Shown: piece after piece, positions 44,796 through 54,748 of the stretch
Layout of the letters: every line of letters begins with the position of its first letter
Numbering within the stretch: the first letter of the stretch is position 1
NCBI GenBank assembly: GCA_039583875.1
Contig: CM077160.1
Span: 115,463,314-115,527,313 of the forward strand
Source: Platanthera guangdongensis
Lineage: Eukaryota; Streptophyta; Magnoliopsida; Asparagales; Orchidaceae
Direction of reading: 5' to 3'
Length of the DNA: 64,000 nucleotides
The notes under the pieces: generated by a model
Database searches by the model: none
What the model was told of the DNA's origin: nothing
The model's input: the letters and a program-made list of their open reading frames with translations, nothing else
Translations under genes and position numbers: made by a program

Positions 44796-45251
44796 AGAGG
44801 GGGAGGTGAATAGGTTGTTTGGTTTCTTCTTTTTGTAGTGAGCTGATTTGGTTGTTTGACTCAAATAATAACAAGCATAGAAAGTACACTAAGGATTATA
44901 GTAGTTCCCCAAGATATGAATACATCCACTTTCTCTCTCCATATTTCTAACAGTGTGTTAGACAAGACAACATTCTCCAAAACTCAGCTCAAAGAGCATA
45001 CAATATAGATCCCTCAAGATCTCTTAGGTCTCCTCCAAGACACTACCTCATGCCACAACCCTACTAACTCATAGTACACTCTACTCCTACAGCTCAGTCA
45101 CTCTCCTTATCACTTACCCTAGGCCTATCAAGAAGCCCTACCACTCAGACTAGGAGGACATCCCTACACTCAAGCACACATGCCCGATACTCAGGCTCAG
45201 CAGTCTTACACTCAGAACAATAATGTTCTTATAAGAAAATATGTAAAAGAT
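44796..45251 (-). repeat. Outer part of the SIRE-like 3' LTR
   Basis: CACCTAGAGGGGGAGGTGAA and TAGTTCCCCAAG...ATCCACTTTC match the pattern CACCTAGTG...GTTCCCCGATTTGGG...ATCCACTTTC at 45262-45421 of the nested element's LTR. It is therefore a diverged LTR of the same lineage. The exact outer end is uncertain by about 15 bp. Confidence 0.7.
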
Positions 45252-46749
45252 TGAAAGTCCACCTAGTGTCGACTACCTTCACCTATGGGGGGGGGGGGAA
45301 TAGGTGACGTGCAGCGTTTTTGCGGAATTAAAATTGTACCTGCACACGAAAATAAAACAGCACAGCAAACAGAGTACACAAGCTATTTAGAGTGGTTCCC
45401 CGATTTGGGTACATCCACTTTCCCCCTTTGACCTATCTCCCAACAAGGGACGACTCGGCCTCTTCACCAACAGGATTGAAATCCAATCCTTGCACTATCG
45501 GAAGGAACCCTTCCACACGTAGGAGTCAACACTCCCACAACACGGGTTGCACCCAACCCTTACAGCTAGGAACCAACGTTCCTTTACAACAAAAATAAAA
45601 CTAGAATGTACAAGAAATACAAACTACTTTTGGAGACTAAGGTGTCCCTCTTCGTTGACGACGTGTTCTTGAAGTCCACGAAAAGTCCACAACCCTAGAT
45701 CTCTCTTGGAGAGAATCTCCCCGGAACCGGCGGCGGCAAGATGGGCGGCGGCTTGGTTCACGGGATCGGCGGCGACAACGGTGTGCGGTTGCTGTACTTT
45801 GGAGATCCAAACTTCGTAGCAAAGCTAGCTAGGTCTTCCAACGGTCACACTAGGATCGATCGTCTCAATCGATTCAGACGGGGAAGGTTTTCCCGATCAA
45901 CAAATCAAGAGACAAAGGATCTCCGGTTAGACACGTGAGACTCTAAGCTTGGCTAAGCTTCTGTCGCCGGAGGATCTGGAAGAAACCACGATCAAGACCG
46001 GCGATCAACTTGCTTAAGCGGCGACGGCGGCGGCGGCGGAGCGGAAGTCCCGATCTAGGTCACGTCGCGGCTCGTCTTTTTCAAATCTTCTTCGCTCTAT
46101 TACTGTTCAAAAATACGCGTGTATTTATACAGTAAAATACTCTTTTATGACCGTTATGGGTCCCACCAGAAGAAACCCTAATTCTGGTTCAAAACAGTGC
46201 CAGCGGCAGAATCCGGTCCAGCAGTTTCCAGAAAATTGCCCAAGTTAAAATCGGCGAGAATCGAAGGTGATTCTCGTCGAATCGGCGAGAATCAAAGGTG
46301 ATTCTCGTAGATTCGGCAAGAATCAAAGATGATTCTCGTCGATGTTGACTTGATTGCACACTCTGATTAAGCCGGGTCGAGTCGGCGAGAATCACTTGGT
46401 GATTCTCGTCGATTTACACTTAGACGATTTTTCGTCTTTCCACCCATGAGGTGCTCCTTGACCCATCCTTGCTCCTTGTCTGCTCTTGCCTTAACACAGC
46501 TCTGTACTTGAAAGTAAGTACACTCCAATAGAGAGAGTACACGTAGGCCAACACACTGATCTGCTCAACGAGGGATTACGTCGTGCAGACCCGTGTATAT
46601 TGACCTACTGCACCCTGACATTGGTGTGTACTTAGTGTGGAATAACTGCAAGCACAACTTGAAAGATTTTATCAAATACATTGTGAATTCATCTTAGCTT
46701 GACAGGTGGCTTCCTCAAATCCAGGTAATTGTGGATACAATACCCAACA
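45252..46749 (-). repeat. 3' LTR of the pol-deleted element
   Basis: 1498 bp, TGTTGGGTATTG...GGACTTTCA in element orientation. It has four copies of the GGCGAGAATCA/TGATTCTCGTC hairpin unit (46246-46415), against eight in the other LTR, which accounts for most of the 179-bp length difference. A run of about 10 G lies near 45289-45298. Confidence 0.92.
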
Positions 46750-46994
46750 ATCTCCCCCTATTTGACGAAGCCAAAATCCTACTAGCTAAGATGAATACCA
46801 CCAACCAGATAACATATACAACATAGAGAATATAAAGATGCGGCACAAGAAAATATAGGCAAACAGATCAAGGCTTGAGTCAATCATAAATTCATATACA
46901 TATATATATATATATAAATATAATCAGGATTGTTCATATATCAATAAGACAAGATAAAAGTGTTAAGAGACAATGACAATCTATGAATTTCTGT

Positions 46995-49325
46995 CTATGG
47001 ATTTTTGGCTAGGTCATCCTTATGCTTCTGAGCCAAAAACTTCTTTCTTTGCCTTTCAACATACTCCTTGGGCTTTGGATAGTATCTGGGTGGAGGAGCT
47101 TTATCTGCCGCAGTGTTGGTCCTGTAAAAGATGTTCCGTTTAGCTTCATACGTCTTGTGCAGCTCCCACTCATGCTGGCTGTATACGTCGTTTCGATTGA
47201 TTTCTCCTTTTTCTTGTAGCCAGAATGTGTCCAAGATGATACTCTTTGAAACCGGACTCCACTTTTCGTTTCTTACTTCCTCCTCCTTCAATCTGATTCT
47301 CTTTTCAGCTTATGTTTCCTTGGATGTCCCTTCTTGAGATTTTCTCTTGTCTCTGGCTTTTGCTAGGGTTCCTTGGTCAAACATTGCCATCAGTTTTGCC
47401 TTGGAGGTGGCCCTAGCAGCCTCAGCTTCACTTAAGGGAACTTCTGCAGCACTTACTCCCTCAGCAGCCGTAGTATTCTCAGGAGCATGAATACCCGCAG
47501 GATTTTCAGGCAAATCGACGCCTAACGCTTGTTGGAGCATCCACCAGCAACTATCATAGACATATTGGTTTGACTGTTCAAAGTTTTGGATCATGATTTC
47601 CCGAAGCTCAGCCATCTTAGCTATATATTCTTTCTCCCCCTTTTTGGCTTCGACTGCAATGGAGTTTGCATAAGAATGCAGTGACTCATCAATATGCTTT
47701 GTAGTCCTGGAGAATTCAGTGACCAAGGCTTGTTGATTGGTGTTGAGAGTTACCATATTGCCATCAAACTTTTGAATGTTATTTGCTACGACATGAGCAT
47801 TCTGATTTACGATTGTGAGAGTATCAGTGTTCCTTTTTAATCCGTCCATAAGAAGAGTGACAGCTTGGCCGACCGCTGTATATTTATCTTCAAACTTCTT
47901 TTCCATCACGTCCAGTTTGTGATTGATCTCCACCATGTTCTTGAGCATGAGATTCTCCGATTTCTTAATTCTTTTCAACAGTTTATTTTAAGCTTTCTCA
48001 AAAGATGCTTTAAGCTCATTCACTATACCCTGAATGACATTCACGGTGTGATTGGCTAGATCATCTCGTAGTGGATGATCCAGAGGCACTCCTTGGACTT
48101 GCTCTTCAGCAGATGCACCTGTAGAGCTGGACACGAGCACAGTCTCTAAGGGGGGAATGCTTGCGGCCCCTGTAGATTTCTCGGACTCCCCCTCCACTGT
48201 TGCACCAATTATCTTAGGAACGATCTCAGGAGCGTGCTTGTCAGATGGAACTTCAGTGATATCCTGAGTCTCCAATGCTTCCTGTCCCTCATTGCCTTCT
48301 TCCTCACCTTCATCATCCATGAGATCATTCTCATCAGCATCATCTTCCAACCCTTCGTCAGTAGTCTCCTCTACAACATCTCCTGCACCTAGATCATTCA
48401 GGTTCAGGGCCTCCTCATCCTCCAGCACAACTTCACTTGCTTCTTGTATATCCGTCACTGCATCTCTGGCTATCTGGGAGATGTCAGATACGATATTAGC
48501 ATAAGTGGGTAGAGGCTCCCCCTCAATTCCTGCAGTCAAAGCATCAGGAATTTCACTGGGGATTACTAAGGAATCAGCCACAGTTCCGTCCTCGGCTGGA
48601 GATACTTCCTGTTGTTCTACCACGGCAGCCTGCCCAATGCGCCTCTCCCATATGTCAAAAACACTCGAGTCCATTTTCTTCAAGTAATGTAGAGGAACAC
48701 CTTTACTCATGTCATACTTATCTCCGTTTAACTGATTGAGATACAGACTGATGATTCAGCCAAAGCTAGGAGATCTGAGGGTGTCCTTTATCTTCTCAAA
48801 AAGCAATGCCCCCTAGTTGAATCTTTTTCGGCAGATAATTGCCACAAGGATCTTGAACATGTCCGCAGAGATGTGGTCATGTGAACCCAGTTTGCATATG
48901 AGTACCTTCCCAATGATGTCTGACAGAAGCTTCCCCTCCTCATTCATATCCTTTCGCTTTATCGACCTAGTTCCTCGAGCGAGTCCACAGAATAATAAAG
49001 TCATGGTTTTGTCCTCTTCCTCAAGATAATCCTCGAGCTCCGAACTAATGAGCTGCAAGTATTGGGTTAGCTTGCTTGCAGACATCTTGATCGTTGCCCC
49101 TGCAACCTTGCTCTTGATGAGAGAGTCTTCATTTCGGAGTTTGGCGGTAGCGAAGAACTCCAGCACTTCCTTGTCCAAGATTTTACATGGGTGCTCCAGT
49201 ACGAACGAGAGTCCAGCCTCTTCTAGCATGATAATGATGTTTCTGAATTCGTCAGAAGCATGTGAGAACCCTGTTCGAACCAGCTCACATCCAGTGATCA
49301 GTCCAGCGGTTGTCCTTAGAGCCAT
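46995..49325 (-). pseudogene. Extra ORF of SIRE-like element (ORF3), env position
   Basis: One frame of about 776 codons starts at the ATG at 49325 (MALRTTAGLITGCELVR) and ends at 46995, interrupted by stops at 48813, 48756, 47988 and 47310. Residues 1-190 form a conserved-looking helical domain (IKSKVAGATIKMSASKLTQY; LLSDIIGKVLICKLGSHDHI). It is followed by a block ending YLKKMDSSVFDIWERR, an acidic disordered part (near 48430-48270), a coiled-coil-like region (47978-47580) and a basic tail (PRYYPKPKEYVERQRKKF). I see no signal peptide or membrane segment, so it does not look like an envelope protein. It is homologous to 54749-57058. Function unknown; the N-terminal part resembles ORFs annotated as putative plant transposon protein, from memory. 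Confidence 0.8.
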
Positions 49326-50429
49326 TGCAAACCTAGAGTGAGAATCCCTACTCTACGCTTAATCAAAAGTCAAAAGGGAAGCGACACTAGTAATAAAGTT
49401 CTTGTAAGGATGAGGATGTGGTTACCCAAGAGCGTAGACGGTGAGTTAGTTTGACAAGGACGACGGACACCCGGAAGGTGCACGCGACTGAGATTGATCG
49501 AGCTGCGGAGAAATCCCTGGACGAGAGAGAGGAGAGATCCACGGAAGGCAATCGGCGAGATTGACGGGATTCTTTACGAGTTGCGGGATTCTTGCGGGAT
49601 GTCGACGGAAGGGGAAGAATCACGGGTCCTTCGGTGAGAGTCCTTCGGTGAGAGTCCTTCGGGAAGAAGCTTGCGGGAATCTTGCAGGAATGCTTCACGA
49701 ATCGGCGAGAGTCCTTCGGTGAGCTTCCTGCGGAATGTGAAGGGTCGGCGGGAACTGTGCGATATCGATGGGTCTAAAGGGATTTTAACGGATTTTAATG
49801 GGTCTTCTGATATCAAGATAATTAAAAAATTTTCTAAATATATATATATTTCTTAAAGCCAATATATTTATGGTTTGAACCGGGCTTTTCCATACATTTC
49901 TTGATGTCAAGATTTCCAATGACGTATCTTCGTTGTCGAGATTTCCAATGACGTATCTTCGTTAGTTTTCAGTGAACTGATTTACGCCTGTAGATGTTAG
50001 TTCTCGAATCTACCAGTGAAATTTCCGATAAATCTTCCTTGATGTGTCTAAGGTTTATGTTTACCGTGTTAACCTATCCTTAGGTGTACACACATATATG
50101 TGTATATAAATATATAAATATATATATATGGAAATGTCGATACAATATGACTCAAGTCTTGGAGCTGATTAAGAGTACCTGGGATTATGAGAGTTATCTT
50201 TTAGCCCCTCTGGTTAAAACATACCAGGTGCTCAATGTGAGTATGCTCAGGTAGATATCACTTCTGTCATTCCATATAATTGTTCCAATATAGTCTTGAA
50301 ACATCTACTGTCTAGTTCCAATTATATTTACGGGAACCTAGACTACCCTGCAAAAGAGAGTTACTTTACCTTAGGAACCCAATACATATTGGGTCTTAGG
50401 TTCTTGTTAGCATAAACACTCGACTGCCT
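49326..50429 (-). other. Deletion region between gag and ORF3
   Basis: Pol should lie here but is absent. The stretch holds the start of a protease-like remnant near 50330 (LDSRCFK), a tandem GATTTCCAATGACGTATCTT pair near 49910-49970, and, upstream of ORF3, repeats of GAGTCCTTCGGTGAG and TTGCGGGA (49540-49740). Those repeats may be part of an ORF3 leader. Confidence 0.65.
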
Positions 50430-51938
50430 TCCTTCAGAAGTCCTGACAGGAAGACTACCTCTGCCCAGGAGATGTGGATAGGCCCTTGCACTTGACACAA
50501 AGGGGTTGTGCCAACAGTCTATGGCAAAGTGTCCCACCTTGCCACAGCACTAACACGCGTGAATGTTGTATCTCCGTTTCTGACCTGATCTAGTGACTGA
50601 GGTAGTCATGAGCCTAGGTCCAAACGGGATAGATCTGGATCTGCTCCCCGAACCTCCTCTTCCATCGTGACACGTGGAAGGGTGGAATGAATGCATGCAG
50701 CGAGCGTCACGAGGCCTGGGAGGAGGTGCCTTCCTTTCAGTCAGCCCCCTTCCTGAGGCCCCATGAGAACTTACAGCATGACTTCTAACCCCCCTTTCCT
50801 GTGTCCTTAGGTGGAGAGAAGGGTTCCGAGAGCTGATACCAGCCGATTCATGCCGAGTATGGGCAGTGGCCGAGAATACAAAGGGCTCAGAATGAGCCTT
50901 AGGTATTCTCACATGGGTGGCCATGACGGCCCTTGCACTATGGGTGTCTCCACATGAGGACAGATCACCCTTGCAGTGACCACGATTATTCCTGTGATCA
51001 TACCTGAAGGCATGATGAGTAGCCTTCCTGCTTGGAGTGGGGGGTCGGAATACCGTTTCCCCAGTTCTCCACGAATTGATAATTCGGGAGATCCACCCAT
51101 TTTCTACCTTTCTCTTCATAGCATCAACCTTGGAAAAGTTAGATACTATCCTTTTCTCATTCTCTAGACTACTCTCTAGATCTGAGATTTTAGAGTCCTT
51201 GACCTTGTTGGATGCCAATTGGAGAACCAACAAGATCTTTAGCCGAGCAATCTCCTGCGCTTGCTCCTCAACAAGTAGGTTGCTTGTCTGAAGGGCTCTC
51301 TTCAGGGAATCAGGATTTTCTGAAGAGAAACAGTTCCTGTCTTCAGCAACTTCAAGAGAGACAGGGCAAGATGAAGAAGTTACCTGCTCTTCAGTGTTAT
51401 TGTCATTAGAGCCAGTGACCGTTGTGTCATCCTCATCAGAGCTGCTTTCCTCACTGGCCTCTTCAGTCTCTGACACGGACACTGGAGCTCTGATGCTGTC
51501 TGATTGATCCTTGCCTTCATCTTCAGAGGCGAGGACCCCCACAAAGGCTTCATCCTCTAGTTGACAGCAGATTCCAGCTTTCTTTGATCCCCCCATCAGC
51601 TCTGAGATCATCACCCACATAGATTTGGCCGTCCCACATTTTTCCAATCTGGAGCGAGAAGGTCCAGACTAGATATCCATGATAATCTAACGAATCATCT
51701 TGTCCAGATTAAATAATGAGAGTTCCGTCTCCGACATCTCAGCAATACACTTGGGCACTTGGATATTCTTTCCAGAGCCGGAGGTCTTCATAGGAATAAA
51801 AGGACCCTCTTCCAGGATGAAAGATGCTCGAGGATCGATAGCATCCAAGTGATACGACACTCTCATCTTCCAGACGGGATAATACTCCTTTGTGCATGTG
51901 GGAAGTCTTAGTGACGATATCTCATGATCCAGCTCCAT
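50430..51938 (-). pseudogene. SIRE-like gag of the pol-deleted element
   Basis: Starts at 51938 (MELDHEISSLRLPTCTKEYY), with the copia N-terminal pattern YPVWKMRVSYHLDAID. The usual capsid core seems shortened: the frame jumps quickly, after a stop, to MEKCGTAKSMWVMISELMGG near 51647. An acidic Ser-rich part and a coiled-coil stretch follow (LEVAEDRNC ... LLVEEQAQEIARLKILLVLQ). The zinc knuckle C*CCGKVGHFAIDC lies near 50510-50555 with its second position turned into a TAG stop. The end is YANKNLRPNMYWVPKVK followed by TAA, the lineage's Gag/protease boundary. Confidence 0.8.
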
Positions 51939-51998
51939 GCTACTGACACTGGTGGCAGGATTCTACTCAAGGAGTAAACCTTTTTGATGAGCAACCTC

Positions 51999-52010
51999 GC
52001 TCTGATACCA
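51999..52010 (-). other. Primer-binding site of the pol-deleted element
   Basis: GCTCTGATACCA on the plus strand, i.e. TGGTATCAGAGC on the minus strand, two bases inside the LTR at 52013. Confidence 0.9.
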
Positions 52011-52012
52011 CT

Positions 52013-53689
52013 TGAAAGTCCACCTAGTGTCGACTACATTCACCTATGGGGGGGGGGGGGGGGGGAATAGGTGACGTGCAGCGTTTTTGCGGAATTAAAA
52101 TTGTACCTGCACACGAAAATAAAACAGCACAACAAACAGAGTACACAAGCTATTTAGAGTGGTTCCCCGATTTGGGTACATCCACTTTCCCCCTTCGACC
52201 TATCTCCCAACAAGGGACGACTCGACCTCTTCACCAACAGGATTGAAATCCAATCCTTGCACTATCGGAAGGAACCCTTCCACACGTAGGAGTCAACACT
52301 CCCACAATACGGGTTGCACCCAACCCTTACAGCTAGGAACCAACGTTCCTTTACAACAAAAATAAAACTAGAATGTACAAGAAATACAAACTACTTTTGG
52401 AGACTAAGGTGTCCCTCTTCGTTGACGACGTGTTCTTGAAGTCCACGAAGAGTCCACAACCCTAGATCTCTCTTGGAGAGAATCTCCCCGGAACCGGCGG
52501 CGGCAAGATGGGCGGCGGCTTGGTTCACGGGATCGACGGCGACAATGATGTGCGGCTGCTGTACTTTGGAGATCCAAACTTCGTAGTAAAGCTAGCTAGG
52601 TCTTCCAACGGTCACACTAGGATCGATCGTCTCAATCGATTCGGACGGGGAAGGTTTTCCCGATCAACAAATCAAGAGACAAAGGATCTCCGGTTAGACA
52701 CGTGAGACTCTAAGCTTGGCTAAGCTTCTGTCGCCGGAGGATCTGGAAGAAACCACGATCAAGACCGGCGATCAACTTGCTTAAGCGGCGACGGCGGCGG
52801 CGGCGGAGCGGAAGTCCCGATCTAGGTCACGTCGCGGCTCGTCTTTTTCAAATCTTCTTCGCTCTATTACTGTTCAAAAATACGCGTGTATTTATACAGT
52901 AAAATACTCTTTTATGACCGTTATGGGTCCCACCAGAAGAAACCCTAATTCCGGTTCAAAACAGTGCCAGCGGCAGAATCCGGTCCAGCAGTTTCCAGAA
53001 AATTGCCCAAGTCAAAATCGGCGAGAATCGAAGGTGATTCTCGTCGAATCGGCGAGAATCAAAGGTGATTCTCGTCGATTCGGCGAGAATCAAAGATGAT
53101 TCTCGTCGATGTTGACTTGATTGCACACTCTGATTAAGCCGGGTCGAATCGGCGAGAATCAGCCAGTGATTCTCGACGATTCGGCGAGAATCACTTGGTG
53201 ATTCTCGTCGATTATTACTTAGCATCAGAGTTGCTCACTTTGAAGTAGCTGGATCGAGTCGGCGAGAATCAGCCAATGATTCTCGACGATTCGGCGAGAA
53301 TTACTAGTGATTCTCGCCGAATCGGCGAGAATCACTTGGTGATTCTCGTCGATTTACACTTAGACGATTTTTCGTCTTTCCACCCATGAGGTGCTCCTTG
53401 ACCCATCCTTGCTCCTTGTCTGCTCTTGCCTTAACACAGCTCTGTACTTGAAAGTAAGTACACTCCAATAGAGAGAGTACACGTAGGCCAACACACTGAT
53501 CTGCTCAACGAGGGATTACGTCATGCAGACCCGTGTATATTGACCTACTGTACCCTGACATTGGTGTGTACTTAGTGTGGAATAACTGCAAGCACAACTT
53601 GAAAGATTTTATCAAATACATTATGAATTCATCTTAGCTTGACAGGTAGCTTCCTCAAATCCAGGTAATTGTGGATACAATACCCAACA
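52013..53689 (-). repeat. 5' LTR of the pol-deleted element
   Basis: 1677 bp, TGTTGGGTATTG...GGACTTTCA in element orientation, partner of 45252-46749. Differences are the longer hairpin array, a longer G run (about 18, near 52048-52065) and scattered substitutions. Confidence 0.92.
53016..53354 (-). repeat. Array of eight short hairpins in LTR
   Basis: Units of the form CGGCGAGAATCA-(3-6 bases)-TGATTCTCGTCGA, eight copies, each able to fold on itself. The other LTR retains the first three and the last one, as if the middle four were lost by recombination between repeats. Confidence 0.85.
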
Positions 53690-54550
53690 AAGATTACAAT
53701 AGAAGACCTTAGATTATAAATCTTCAGCCTTTGTCTTCTATTGATTTTGTACATCAATTAGTTGGATTGGAGCAGGATTGGAAAATAGTTCTACAGTAAG
53801 CCCTTGCTCCACCTGAACTCTTGTCTTCAGCAGAAGGAAGAAGATCTATCACTTGTTTTCAGAATGTCTTATCCTGGTATGCGGCTGAGAAGAACTTTAT
53901 ATTAGGTCAGATTGCAGATATTAAGAACTTAGAACTTCTTCGCCTATCTCTGTTCCATTGACCTAAGTGTTGCTTTTATCCTTAAGTATAACAACAACTC
54001 TATAACTTTGAACTGACACAACATAGCAAGGAATAGATAAAATTATCTTATTTTATCTTCTTTCTGCCAAAAATAGATCTCGCCTTCTTAACGGCTCTTT
54101 TTGAAAACATCCTAGCGAATTAGCTGAGATTGATTTCTATCTCAGTGGTTCCACTGAGACCAGACTATCTACGCAGTGGGTCAGAGACTGGCATCTGCCT
54201 CAGCGGCAAATTAGTTGCTTCTTAGTAGATTCGTTGAGACCAGACTGTCTTCTCAGCAGTTCTACTGAGACCAGACAACCTTCTCAGTAGAGCTGAGTCT
54301 GGCTTCTATCTCAGTAGTAAATCAGCTGTGTCTCAGTGCTTCTGTCGAGACTAGACTATCTTGTCAGCGAATTGTCCCTCAAACTGCTAAGACATTGCAG
54401 CAATAACTAGAGATGTTCTAACACAGTTTTAGAATAACTTAATCTTGTAATGATATGAAGGAAAAAGGTCTATCAAATACAATATGCACTTTGCATTGTA
54501 GGTGATGCATCTTTAAAACCAAGGAACATTTAAGGGAAATAAGCCCAACA
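53690..54550 (-). repeat. Inner part of the SIRE-like 3' LTR
   Basis: Begins with the AAGAT target duplication and ends AAGCCCAACA (TGTTGGGCTT in element orientation), then the polypurine tract ACCTCCCCCTATTTG (54551-54565). The middle (54120-54370) repeats motifs such as CTCAGTGG, CCACTGAGACCAGACT and TCTCAGCAG, another short inverted-repeat array. Confidence 0.8.
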
Positions 54551-54748
54551 ACCTCCCCCTATTTGAAGAAGGCAGAACACATAATAATGCATTACCAAAT
54601 AAAACATATTATGATAGATTTGAAATTTGATTAATCATAGTAATGACATTATAACAAAAATATAGTTAACAAGTATGAACACTTAAAGTCCTGTTACAAC
54701 CAAGTAATAAAAATAACAAAAAAAAAAAAAAAAAATAAAAAAATGCAT

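Larger units (their letters stand above)
45252..53689 (-). mobile_element. Pol-deleted SIRE-like element with gag and extra ORF
   Basis: LTRs at 45252-46749 and 52013-53689, a minus-strand primer site at 51999-52010, gag (51938-50430), an 1.1-kb stretch without pol, the extra ORF (49325-46995) and a polypurine tract (46750-46764). Target duplication AAGAT is exact (45247-45251 and 53690-53694). Integrase, RT and RNase H are absent; at most a trace of the protease start remains near 50330. It would depend on a full-length relative to move. Confidence 0.92.

Noticed and set aside
46995..49325. Calling the extra ORF an envelope gene because of its position
   Set aside because: No signal peptide or transmembrane stretch is visible in either copy.
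50430..50450. GTAAAG...TTTTGCAG after the gag end WVPKVK looked like a tiny intron
   Set aside because: At 22 bp it is far below any plausible plant intron; a decayed gag-protease boundary with a stop explains it.
53016..53354. Regular repeats resembling a CRISPR array
   Set aside because: Units are self-complementary hairpins with tiny, similar loops inside a plant LTR; there are no unique spacers or cas genes.
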